This document shows positions 24,278 to 34,745 of a DNA stretch of 64,000 nt, in pieces. A program made the translations under genes and the position numbers. The notes under the pieces are model-generated. The model did not search any database and was not told where the DNA came from. It saw only the letters and a program-made list of their open reading frames with translations. The stretch lies in NCBI GenBank assembly GCA_008802785.1, contig VUYT01000025.1:186001-250000 (forward strand). Reading direction: 5' to 3'. The stretch's first letter is position 1; each line of letters opens with the position of its first letter. Source of the stretch: Symmetrospora coprosmae. Taxonomy: Eukaryota; Basidiomycota; Cystobasidiomycetes; Symmetrosporaceae.

Positions 24278-24469
24278 TCACCTAGGTGCCACCTCCCCTG
24301 CCCCTCCTATAGATGTAGATTCTGCTTGTTCCCTTCTCTGTCTCTTCTTAAGTCGCAGTTACACTTCTAGCGTTGCAGTAGCCTAATTAGTGCATGTATC
24401 GATACACGGATCTAGAGTGGGGTGTCCTTCTTCGCCCAACACAACCCCGGTAGCCTCGGTTGTCGGAAT

Positions 24470-25247
24470 ATGAGCCTGGATCTGCCAGAAGATCCCTACC
24501 ATCGCACAACACCAGATGGCGACCATGTTGCGCTCACGTACCTCCCGCTGGACGAACTGCACGAGCTTAACCGCGTCCGCTGTCCGAGTGCAGGCGCGCT
24601 CTGCAGCTTTATCGGGACGACGCGGGACACGTTTGGCGGTCAGCGCTTCCCGCGTTCTGATGAGATGACTGTGCTCTGCTTGCTAACGCCCTCGACGTCC
24701 TTGACCTTCTCCCACGCGTTTCATCGCCATCTTCACGTTCGCCTCGCTGACCCTCCCCACGTCAGGCAAGACGGTCCTCGAGCTCGAATACGAGGCATAC
24801 CCCAGCATGGCGCTCAACACAATGATGCACATCACACGCGAAGCGCGCGAGCTCTCGCTCAGCGGCGCCTTCTCGTTCGACTGGCCGTCGCATCCGGCTC
24901 CGCGCGGCGGGCCAGCCGCATCTGCTACTTCAACATCTCCCTCAGCACCGCTCATCGACCCGCCGAAAGCTGACCTGGTCCCGCAGCTGCACACAATTGC
25001 CTCGCTGCGACAGGCCATCCACCTCACACGCATCTCGCTCGTCCACCGCCTCGGCACCGTCCCGCCCGCACAGAGCAGCATCAGCATCCACGTCTCGAGC
25101 CCGCACCGCAAGGAGGCGTTCCGCGCGTGCGAGTGGATCCTTGAGGAGGTCAAGAAGCGCGTGCAGGTCTGGAAGCGCGAGGTGTACGCTCCTGTGGATG
25201 GCACGGGCGAGAGGGAGAAGGCCTGGAAGGAGAACTTTCCGGCATAG
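24470..25247 (+). CDS. MOCS2B: Molybdopterin synthase large (catalytic) subunit, MoaE/MOCS2B
   Basis: Converts cyclic pyranopterin monophosphate to molybdopterin together with the small thiocarboxylated subunit, in cytosolic molybdenum-cofactor synthesis. Two exons, 24470-24638 and 24766-25247, join in phase to 216 aa. Family motifs: GALCSFIGTTRDTFGGKTV (substrate loop, split by the intron), LELEYEAYPSMA, LTRISLVHRLGTVPP, VSSPHRKEAFRACEWILEE and the C-terminal catalytic region KKRVQVWKREVY. An insertion of roughly 40 residues (SGAFSFDWPSHPAPRGG and on) separates the N-terminal half from the VHRLG motif and is longer than in bacterial MoaE. Confidence 0.95.
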
Positions 25248-25357
25248 GATGTCCAATGCGAGAGCATATCGTGTCAATCTCATTGAGTACTGCATTCATC
25301 TGTGCTCCTTCTATGCTACACGTTACTGGATATGCGCTTGTTCGACCTGACGCTCTG

Positions 25358-28111
25358 CTAGTCGCCGCCCGCGCCAGGCGCGCCCTGCCGCCACACAAGC
25401 ACCTCATAATCATCCTGCACCTTGACTTCCTCTCCACCGAACGGTATCCGTGCGCCCATCGTGTTCGGGCCCGTGTATCCAACGCAGCGCAAGCCCTCGT
25501 GCCATGCGCACGCAAAGTACAGTGGAGTGCGTCCATCTCGCTCCATGCCCGCTGCGACGGGGACTTGGAGAGGGAACAGGTCAGGAATGACGCAGTTTGA
25601 TCAGCTGACGTCTGCAACCATCTAGAGCGGCACCTAAGCCAATCGAGCTCGACCCACTCGCATCCGCTGGCATTGCCGAGTTGCTGATCCGAATCCACTT
25701 CATCGTCTCCCTGTTCTCCAAGAACGTCTCGTACCGATCACGCTCAGTCAGCGCAACCTCCTTGCCCTCCCACGCAACTCTGACCGGGTTCTTGAGATTC
25801 GGGCAGACTTTGGCGGGGAGGATGGCGCCGCTGACGTGGTGGTGGATGCCGAGGAAGACGGGGTGTCCGTCCAGGTCGCGCGTCGTGGCGAGCAGCGCTG
25901 GGTAGCTCGGCACAGCGTTGCCCTGGCGCAGCTGGCGGTCTGCGAAGCTCGCAGCGGGCGGGATGTCCGGCAGCGGCGTGGGCATGAGCGGGGGAGGGGG
26001 TGGAGGCGCGTCAGTGGTGAGATCCGTGATCTTGTCGCCGAGATCGTTGAACCCTTTCTTGATGCTCGAGAAGAAACCGCCGCTCCCACTGCCGCTGCCG
26101 CTGCTCTGGTTCTGGTGTGATTTCGGAGGGGTCGGCGGGGCGCCCTGCAGCTTGCGGGGAGGAGGGGGACGCGGTGGATCGCGCGCGAGTTCGGCATTGT
26201 ACCAGTCCCGCACGTGTGCCTCGACAATGTCCTTTGCACATACAACGCACGCCCAGTCGTCTGCCCGGACGCGGGCGCGCATGTGCTGCCCTGGGACGCC
26301 CTGCCATGGCGCGCGCAGCATCCCCTGCTCCTCTGCGCCGACGACGATCGCAGCGGGAGATGCAGCGATCGCATACTGCATGACGGCGTGGTACAGCCCG
26401 TCGATGGAGAGCTTCTTGTGCGTGCGCACATAGTAGTCGAAGGATCTGATGCGCTCCACGTCTCCGTTGAAGAGGTGTGGCATGAACGTCCCCACGGACT
26501 CTGGGTCCGCCGACGAGCCAAACAGGCTGCCGAACGTCGACGCTAGGATGCCCTGCGACGGAGGCATGGTGAAGTCTTTCAGGCGCTTGAACTCGCGGGC
26601 GTTGCGTTCTGGCAGACCAACGAGGAGAGACGAGACCATCAGCTGCAGAGTCGGCAGGCCGGACCTCGTCGTGAGATCAGCACGCACGCTTGATAGGTCC
26701 ACAGAAGGCGAGGAGGTTCGTGCAGAAGCGCTCGGAGCAGATGGCGCACGTGTCCTGCGGGTACTGGCGCCTGTCGCGCTTCGGCATGAGGTTTGGCCTC
26801 TTGCAGTTGAAGCACATGCAGTGTGCCTCTGGGAGGGCGTCCGAGCGGCGGGGGATGGGTCTCTCGCCGTTCTGCGAGCCGAGGAGAACGAGAATGCGCG
26901 GGTCGGGAATTGGGTGCTGGCACACGTACCCGAACGGGTTGTGCACGTCACAGGTCGGGCAAGGGAAGAAGTACCGCAGCATGAGGTTGAGCTCGTCGAT
27001 CGGATTCATCATGACTGTGGGCCGGACGGCCATGCTCAGCGGGCCGCCACGCATCCCTACGGGGCCCAGGAGGCCAAAGTCGGGCTGGATTCCCGGTTGA
27101 CGCCTTCCGACCGTGTTCTGATTCTGCGCGCCAGTGCCTGCGGCAGGCGCAGACCCTGAGCCTGCAGACGGCGACATGGCCCCTCCGCCCTGGACGAGGT
27201 CGATCGTCGATCCGGGCGTATATATCCTGCGCATCTCTGCCTTCTCCTCCTCTGTACGGTCCAAGGTGGGGTCCATGCGGATGAGGACATCTCTGAGCGA
27301 GTTGTGGCCATGCGAGTCCTTTGTGCTCCGAGCGCGCGCGCGGCAGGTCGGGCATTCCGGGTTGGATGGGTGCGTCGCGACCCACTGTGTGAGGCAGCTC
27401 CCGCAGAATGTGTGCAGGCAGTCGAGGACCGAGACCGGCTGGTAGACAATCTCGCGGCCTGCATGGCGAGCAGTGCGGGAATGTGCGGGGGAGATGGAGG
27501 AGCGGGACGGGACGAAGGCCGAGCGAGACACGTCAGACGGACACCTCCAGAACCACTCGTTCAACCTGATGCGTGCTCACAGATGACTGCCAATAGCGGC
27601 CAGGGTCAGTAGGCGTGTGTTCAACACGGTCAGCGCGAGAGCTTGGCGGCGCTACTGGGAAGCCCGGAGACCTGAGGGCGAACTCACGGCACTCGAGCTG
27701 CTCGGACAGGGACTTTGTGAGATCATTCCCTTGACCTTGCGATAGTCCAGTAGCAGCAGCGGATAGGGCCGCACCGCTCATTGGCGCTGTTGCGGGGTCT
27801 GACGTCGATGTACCAGGAGGTGCAGCTGCCTCTGCCAGGGTGGCCGCTGCCAATGCTGCTGTTGCCTCATCGACCTGCCCGACACCAGACGCTGCGCTTG
27901 ATGCATTCAGCGCAGCCGTCACTGCCTCGTGGGCAGTCGTGGCTGTTGCTGTCGTTGCCGTCGTCGCTGTTGGAGGTGCTTCCCCACGCCGCCTGGCCTG
28001 CGCTGCGGCTGCTGCTCGCTCTGCCCTTTCCCGCTGCGATGGCTGCACATTGTCGTCGCCATCGTCGTCGTCCTCGACGAGATCACCATCAGGGTGCTGC
28101 CTCTCTGCCAT
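25358..28111 (-). CDS. CHFR-like RING E3 ubiquitin ligase with C-terminal DM9-like module
   Basis: Probable ubiquitin ligase. Five exons, 28111-27688, 27586-27581 (6 nt), 27458-26688, 26608-25619 and 25563-25358, keep phase throughout (798 aa). The N-terminus is acidic/Ala-rich with no FHA domain seen. The RING is LECLICREIVYQP, LDCLHTFCGSCLTQW and CPTCR; its second Cys exists only if the 6-nt exon is used. A Cys-rich domain like that of CHFR follows: FPCPTCDVHNPFGYVCQHP, HCMCFNCKR, DTCAICSERFC, then DDWACVVCAKDIVEAHVRDW. After a Pro run, the last 170 residues carry a DM9/DUF3421-like repeat (AVPSYPALLATTRDLDGHPV, GGEEVKVQDDYEVLVW). The 26687-26609 intron inside the Cys-rich domain was chosen by phase and is the weakest join. 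Confidence 0.8.
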
Positions 28112-28430
28112 TGTCGTCAGTATGTATCGGTGCGAACGAGGTAAAGGTGCACGATGACGCCACCCACTCCGACGAGGCCTTCCGAGCTGGGATGGCAGCA
28201 CGGAGACGGTCAGCATGCAGCAGTCCTGCATCATCAGGCATACCGACGCTGATCAGCCGTGCTGGCTGGCTGGCTTCCTCTCTGGCTGGTCCCATCGATC
28301 TCGCCGCTGTCTTCGGCCCCGCAGAGATGCCGACGATGAGGAGGAGGAGCACATGCTCTTTCCTTCTCTCCCATCCACATCATATAGCAGTCCACATACA
28401 CACAAGCTACATACACATCAACCCGCTGAC
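28112..28430. promoter_or_regulatory. Divergent promoter region between RING ligase and aldo-keto reductase
   Basis: About 320 bp between two divergent start codons. No repeat or coding signal. It probably holds both promoters. Confidence 0.45.
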
Positions 28431-30000
28431 ATGCCCTGGGAGAGCATCAAGTCAGTCCTCGTCGAGCTGGCTCTTTCGGGCGAGCGAGAAGCTGGCAAGT
28501 TCGCATGGCGGATCCTCACGGGCTGACCCGGTGCACTTCTGTGCTCTTCTTTCCTCTCTTCCTCTCTCCGTCTCCGTCTCCGTCTCCGTCTCCCGATCCT
28601 CTCCCCTCTCTCCATCCCGCGCGCCCTGCATCTCCGCCGTCTGCTGCCTCCCGTCCCGTATTGTACCCATTCGCCACCTGTCGATCCCCGCTCATCATCC
28701 ACCCTCGTCCAGACTCAACACCGGCCGCGAGGTGCCAGGAATCGGATTCGGGTCCGCCGGTGTATGCCTTGATTTCTTCCTTCAGAACGCGCAGTTGACT
28801 CGTAGTGACCTGCCAGGACCTGGAAGATCCCTCCCCCCAACACAGCCAGCAACGTCGATACGGCGTTTGATGTCGGGTTCTCACATGTCGATACCGCGCA
28901 GGCCTATGGTGAGTGCAGCTGCCTAGCGCACATTCCGTTACGCTCAAGGCGCTGAAGGAGTCACCATGTACATCACAGGCAACGAGAACGAGGTCGGTGT
29001 CGCACTCAAGGAGAGCGGGCTGAGCAGGTCCGACATCTGGGTCACCGTGGGTGTCTCTCCCTACTACCCTTGTACCGCCCTCTACGCACAATTGACAGAC
29101 ACTCGCATGCACAGACAAAATGGTCCGGCCGTCCCTGGGGCAACGGCGAGTCGATCGACCCGGCGACCTCGCTCGACGAGTCACTCTCCAAGCTCGGCCT
29201 CAAACACGTCGACCTGTACCTCGTGCACACGCCGCGCCTCTTCGGCAGCCGCGACAACATTCGCCACGGATGGAAGGAGATTGTCGCGCTCCAGAAGAGC
29301 GGAAAGACAAAGAGCATCGGCGTCAGCAACTTTACCCTCGACGACATGAAGGAGCTCATCGAGGGCGGCGAGAAGAGGCCAGAGATCCTGCCGGCTGCCA
29401 ACCAGGTGTGTGCAATCTTGTCGTGCTTGAACTGGTTGTCGGTCCGTGCTGACCGCAGCACGCCTCGACCCGCAGATCGAGCTCCACCCCTACGTCTGGG
29501 ACGCATACAGGGCGAACGTCGAGTACTGCCAGCGCCACGTGAGTGTGCCCGAATGATCAGCGACACTTCTCTTTATTGCTTAGCGAGATGCAGAGCGCTG
29601 ACACTGGATCACTATTCAGGGCATCGCCATCGAGGCCTACTCCCCACTCAAGCCGCTGACGACCTACCCCGGCGGGCCCGTCGACAAGCCCATCGCGGAA
29701 ATCGCGCTGCGCCTGAACGTCAAGCCCGAGCAGGTCCTGCTCGCATGGATCAAGTCCAAGGGCGCGATCGCACTCACGACGTCACGAAGCAAGGAGCGGC
29801 TCGAGGCGTACGTCGCTGCGGGAGACGTGCAGCTCACGGAGGACGACACGCGCGCTATTGAGGCGGCTGGCAGGAAGGGCATAAAGACGGCATTCCGCAA
29901 GTGGGCCGGCAATATCGCTTACTTTATGGCTGCCTCTGCGGTGGGACAGATCCTCGCTTCGTGCGGGTCGAAGTACATCAATGAGGGCAAGCTCTGGTGA
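28431..30000 (+). CDS. Aldo-keto reductase
   Basis: NADPH-dependent oxidoreductase of the AKR superfamily. Seven exons (28431-28450, 28713-28759, 28846-28908, 28979-29046, 29115-29405, 29476-29538, 29620-30000) join in phase to 310 aa. The 20-nt first exon codes only MPWESIK and is fixed by phase and by the same arrangement in the second AKR gene at 52.2 kb. Catalytic tetrad: Asp and Tyr in HVDTAQAYGNENEVG, Lys in VTTKWSG, His in DLYLVHTP. Further motifs: IGVSNFTLDDMKEL, IELHPYVW, AYSPLKPL and VLLAWIKSKGAIALTTS. The last 30 residues contain a hydrophobic stretch (IAYFMAASAVGQILASC), which could be a tail anchor or pack on the barrel. The substrate is unknown. Confidence 0.93.
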
Positions 30001-30578
30001 TTGCTGGTCCTCCCACAGCGCAGACAGTCTCGTACGCAGGCTCATCTCGAGCATTGCAGCTTTGTGCAGTGTGTAATCGATCAACTTTGAGCGATGAGTA
30101 CTATCTGTACCCGATCCTCATGTCCTACATGTGACATGCAATTCTTTCAGGCTTGCATGCGTTCGTCAGCGGCTCCAGTGGGCGCAACCCAAGCTCAACT
30201 TCACCCTTCGTGTGAGCTACCCGTGATAACCTTCCTCCGCCCTTGCACGGGCCGGGTCGACCGGCATATGTCATAACTCCTCATGTACAGACCACTGCCA
30301 GCGGCCCTACTTCCGCACTTTAGGGACCAGGATCGACGCATTGGATTGACGAGCTGGATCACAAGTACAGAAAAGGACTCGAACTCGCTCACATTACCGG
30401 CCATTTGCGGTGTTTAATAGCTGTTGTGACTTCGATGACTCGGCAGGAGGTGGGATCTGACAACAAAACTGCGTGGTATGCAAGGCGGGTGAGTGATGCG
30501 GTACAGATCGGATGCTACGGAAGAAGAACGGAGTCGCTAGCGAAGCGCGGTTATGCTGGCTCGCGAGATGGGTACAGG
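30001..30578. other. Intergenic at left edge of the zinc-finger cluster
   Basis: About 580 bp between AKR and the 3' end of family copy A. No feature seen. Confidence 0.45.
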
Positions 30579-31736
30579 TCAAGTCTTGCGGCTCGGCGAG
30601 CCGGAGTTTTTGACATATAGGTCCGGCAGCTGAGGACACTTGGCGCCTTTGTGGATCTTTCTAGCACGCATGCATCGTTCCGCATAAGCCTTCTGGCCGC
30701 CAGATGTCGGGGGTTTCGGTACGTCGGCGATCACGTCCTCCCCGCAGCTTCAATGTCAGGAGTTGGGGCGCCGCATTTAGCGAGGATATTACATAAATGT
30801 GTGCAGAAGGCAGAGAACTCACTGTTTGCAGCTGCACGCACCACGACATGCCTCACTATAGCATTAGCTCGGGAAGTACTGTCCACTGGAGGCGGGTGTC
30901 GCACTTACGTCTTGCCGTCCTTATGGAATCCCTGATGTATCACTTGTAAGTGACCGTAGACATGGCTCTTGAGGCCGTCCAGATCTCCAGTTATTTTATC
31001 ACTGGATGAGAGTCTGCACATCAGCAACTGCGTCATCATCATGTGTCGCGTATATGTTAGGCCTACCACTCCTCGTGCCTGCATCTGGGTGAGCACAGTC
31101 AAGTTCAGCCATTGAAGCTATGCCAAGCATATATGTGCGCATTTTTGCACACCTGTACTTTGTGAGAGACACTCGCTTCCGCTTTGCTGTCGTATCAGCT
31201 GGGGGCTCAACGGCCACCGTTATCCAGTAACACGAGGCGTCCGTGTTCGTAATGGTTTCTCCAGGTCGATCGGGCAGGTCTTCCTTCTTAACGGGCCTGA
31301 ACGCCACTCTCATTTCAGGGTCTGGAAGCCGAGCTGGGCGGCTGCCGCTTCGCCCGGACGCGACTGGCGGGAATATCGGGCCACGCGGCTTGGGTGTCGC
31401 GCTCGATTGAGGACGGGCAGGCTGAGTAACCATACTAGGCTGAGTGACCATACTAGGCTGAGTGGGTGCCGAACCTTTGGCAGTGCTGTTGCTGCCAGAC
31501 GGCTGCGACGGCCGTGACGGAGGGTTGGGCACGCGACTGGCAGTCGAGCCGAAGGCTCCATCATACACCCTGAGCGGGTCCTTGTAATCACGCCGAACTC
31601 GCGTTGGCAGATTCACTGAGGGGAGTGGTGACAACGGTACCTTGGGCTTCAGGCGATAAAAATCGCGATTTTCATGGCGGGTGCTCGACGATGATGTGAC
31701 AGTTTGGTGCACTGTGGGCTTGTTCACTCGGGTCAT
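30579..31736 (-). CDS. Zinc-finger family, copy A
   Basis: Member of a five-copy family not known to me. Exons 31736-31153, 31084-31067 (18 nt), 31001-30909, 30831-30823 (9 nt) and 30747-30579 join in phase to 290 aa. It starts MTRVNKPT, then a Ser/Pro/Arg-rich disordered part with a near-perfect repeat (PSMVTQPSMVTQP). A conserved block follows (RPGETITNTDASCYWITVAV), then a C2H2 finger: YRCRHEEC-D, twelve residues, HVYGH, then VIHQGF. A second knuckle reads CKHCGEDV, and the tail is ERCMRARKIHKGAKCPQLP. The 18-nt exon encodes exactly the C-x4-C turn; the 9-nt exon encodes C-K-H. A nucleic-acid-binding role is inferred from the finger only. The upstream block at 31797-32090 is shared with the other copies. 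Confidence 0.72.
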
Positions 31737-31796
31737 CTCGTCAGGTGCGTTGGCGGTAAGCAGCGCGCGAGGGTGGGGTAAGAAAGGAAGTGGGAG

Positions 31797-32090
31797 TATC
31801 GACTGGTGCAGAAGTAGAGGCAAGAGCAGGTCCAGTCCAAAGCGGGCGATTTCATAGCAGGGCGGGCATAGCATTCGAGAGAGGGGTTGTTGTCCAACTT
31901 GGGCACCTACAGTCGTGGCAGTGTAGATCCTGGGCCCGACTGAGCTCCTTACGAGGAGTCAGCTGCTGCGCGGAGCGATCTAGACCTGTGCCATTGACGA
32001 CAAGGGAAGAGAGGGTGGGAAACACGGAGGTTCGCTTTGGAGGAAGCGCATCAAGGGTGTGGCGAACAGGCCGGAGGGAGGATGGACGGG
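31797..32090 (-). repeat. Family upstream block, copy A
   Basis: Upstream block shared by all five zinc-finger genes. It includes a ccaccctc stretch, a ctgccacgactgta segment, and a TATA-like gctatgaaatcgcccgc segment about 115 bp before the ATG, followed by ctttggactggacctgctct. This copy has diverged at the TATA-like site (tatgaaat). Confidence 0.7.
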
Positions 32091-32528
32091 GTCGAAGAAT
32101 GGGGATGCAGCATGACGCTTGAATCAGGGCCAGCTATTTCGCGATGTCGCTTCGTTGGTTGTGGGTATATCGCACAATGTGTGTGGGTGTCTATAGCAGC
32201 GTTGCGCGCCACAGGACGACCGTCGACCGCAGCGACTGCACGACATATCGTCTGCAATAGCGGTAGTGGCGCAATTTGCGGCCAGTAAGCCGGGCACCTT
32301 ATTACGTCGTCGCCGTCTACGTCACGGACTCGCGCTCATTCTATGGCGTGTCTGCGAATCTCAATGGCACTCATCGATCTGAAGGTTCGGCAAGAGGAGG
32401 ACTCGCCGACAACACTGCGTGATATCCAAGGCGCGTAGGTGATGCGATACAGAGAGGGTGCTACGGGATGGGGAAGAACTCGTTAGCGAGGCAGGGATGA
32501 TGGCTCGCGAGATGGGCATGAATGGAGT
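32091..32528. other. Spacer between family copies A and B
   Basis: About 440 bp between the upstream block of copy A and the 3' end of copy B. No gene or terminal repeat seen. Confidence 0.4.
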
Positions 32529-34040
32529 TTAGCGGCTCGCAGGGTTGGAGCCACTCTTATATAGGCTCGGCAGCCTGGGACAGTTGGCGATCTTGTGTAA
32601 GTATCGCGCCTGCCTGCAGCGGCCATTATAACGCTCTCGGTCTGCGGACCCTTGTGCTGGCTCTACGCGGACGCACGAGTCCATCCCACAGCTACAATGG
32701 CAGGAGATGAGATGCCGCATTCAGCCAGAGCCCTCATGCCAGTTCGCGGGGGGCGAATAGCTTACTGCTTGCAGCTGCATTTACCATGCGCCATGCCGAT
32801 CAGATATGTTACTGCGCCATCAGCTTGGTGATTGGCCCCTATAGGCGGGTACCGCACTTACGTATTGCCGCCGTAAGCGAAACCCTCATGCACTACCCCT
32901 AAATGCTCGTAGGCATGGCTCTCGATCTCTCTTAGAGAGCCATAGAGACGGTCACTGCTTGAGCTTCAGAATCTACACATTAGCGTCTGCGTATGACGAC
33001 GCATCTCGTACAGGTGACAGACCTACCATCCCACATGCGTGCACCTGGATGAGCACAGTCAGTTTATAAGTGTGCAGCGCGCATGTCTTCATATCTCTTG
33101 CTCACCTGTACATAGTCTCGGTTTTGTTACGCCGCTTAGCCGAGCTGCTTGACCCCTTGTCAACCCTGACGTTTACCCAGTAGGCCGAGAGGCTCGTATT
33201 CACGATGGTCTCTCCGGGTCGCTCGAGATTCTCCTTTGCGCCGAAGAGAAAGACCTTCGTAAAGACTAGATCCTGACCTTGAGCCTGGCGGCTGCCGCTC
33301 TTGGCAGTGTTTGGCGATGGGGATCTTGACGAGACGCTGTGCGCCGACCCAGAGTCACGCATGAGCCCCTGGGCAAGCAATCCGGCTAGCCCATACGAGA
33401 AGCGTGCTGCGTTGGTGGCCACGATCATGGGACCGGGACTGCCCACTCCCGCTTGACGCGCTTCGACACCTTTGCCTTTGTCGGCAGGATCCGGCGTGGG
33501 CGACCTCGACGAGTCCCTCGACGACTCATAGTATGGCGCAAAGACCTGCCGTCTGATCCGGTTGCTCATCGCTGTGGCTGGCATAGTCCTGCGATGAGAA
33601 AGTGTGTTTGTGGTAAGAAACTCAATGCTATTGTCGACCATACTCAGCAAGATCATTGCTCGCTCACGGTTTCTCGGCAAGTCTCTTTTCGATTGCCAAC
33701 CGCCTTGTGGCATCCTGTGTCTTCCGCTGATCCAAAATCTGCCTAGCTGATGGCCGATTAACGAGGTTCGGTACGCCGTTGCTGACTTGTCCACTGCGAG
33801 AATATCAGTGTCAGTACAATCACCAAGAGCTGGGTCCGCTCATCGTGGATGTGCGCTTACCTGTTGCCAGCACTGCTAACAGCCTCAACAGCCGTGTTAT
33901 GCGTTATCTGACGTGCGCGCTGTCCGCCTGTACGTCTGATGGCGGACAACTACATCAGCCATAAGACGTATCATTTGTCTTACTCCTTCGCCTCGTCGAG
34001 CTTACTCGGTAGGTTTGGCAGGACCGCCGACCCGCGTCAT
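32529..34040 (-). CDS. Zinc-finger family, copy B
   Basis: Exons 34040-34006, 33872-33861 (12 nt), 33793-33668, 33588-33106, 33044-33027 (18 nt), 32954-32862, 32774-32766 (9 nt) and 32691-32529 join in phase to 312 aa. It starts MTRVGGPAKPT. A charged helical segment (RKTQDATRRLAIEKRLAEK) precedes a low-complexity part containing KGVEARQAGVGSPGP, shared with copy D. The conserved block RPGETIVNTSLSAYWVNVRV leads to the finger CTHVGCD with twelve residues to HAYEH (C-x4-C-x12-H-x3-H), then VVHEGF, CKHCGMD and the tail RCRQARYLHKIANCPRLP. All eight exons are in phase and no stop interrupts, so the copy looks intact. Confidence 0.75.
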
Positions 34041-34108
34041 GTTGTCGAGCGTGTCGTCACTTTTTGCAGACGAGGAGGAGACTGCTGCAAAGGGAGGCTG
34101 ACGAAGGG

Positions 34109-34399
34109 AAGATATCGACCGATGCAAATTAAGAGACAAGAGCAGGTCCAGTCCAAAGCGGGCGATTTTGTGGCAGAGCCAGCACAGCACTCTCGAGCGG
34201 TCTCTTGTCCGTCTTGATTATCTAAAGTCGTGGCAGTGCAGCTCCAGATTCCGATTTAGCTCGAATTCCCAGAGGGCCAGCTGCTGCGCCGAGCGATCTA
34301 AGTCTGTGCCTGCAGTGACAAAGGAAGAGAGGGTGGGAAGAGTGGACGGTTCTTAGATGGAGTACCTGAAGTGTGTGGCGAATAGGCTGGAGGGAGGAT
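34109..34399 (-). repeat. Family upstream block, copy B
   Basis: Same block as in the other four copies, here with cacaaaatcgcccgctttgg about 130 bp before the ATG and the ccaccctctcttcc segment further upstream. Confidence 0.7.
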
Positions 34400-34745
34400 G
34401 GACGGCGCGGAGGCGAAGGACGAGGCTGCCGCATTGCGCTTCCATCATGGTTGGATGTTTGCTGTTTCGCTTGTCCGCTGCAATATATCGTACGAATCTG
34501 CGCGCGGGGTCTTGCGAGCCAAGGGCCGTCCGCGGCAGCGACCGCATGAAGATGTCGCCTAACGAGCACGAAAGCGGGAACGCTGCAGTTGTTGCGGTTG
34601 CGGTTGCGGTACAGTGAGCTCGTGTGCTCGCAAAGCGACCAATCGCCCTCCTGTCGGTTCCCTGTGCGAGCCAGCCGGAGCGCGTCATCGTCGTCGCCGT
34701 CCATGTACGTTGTCCTGTTTTTGCTCTTGACCCAAGACGACGGCG
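34400..34745. other. Divergent region between copy B and PUS7
   Basis: About 350 bp upstream of PUS7 and beyond the copy B promoter block. It contains a short GCGGTT microsatellite near 34595. No gene seen. Confidence 0.4.
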
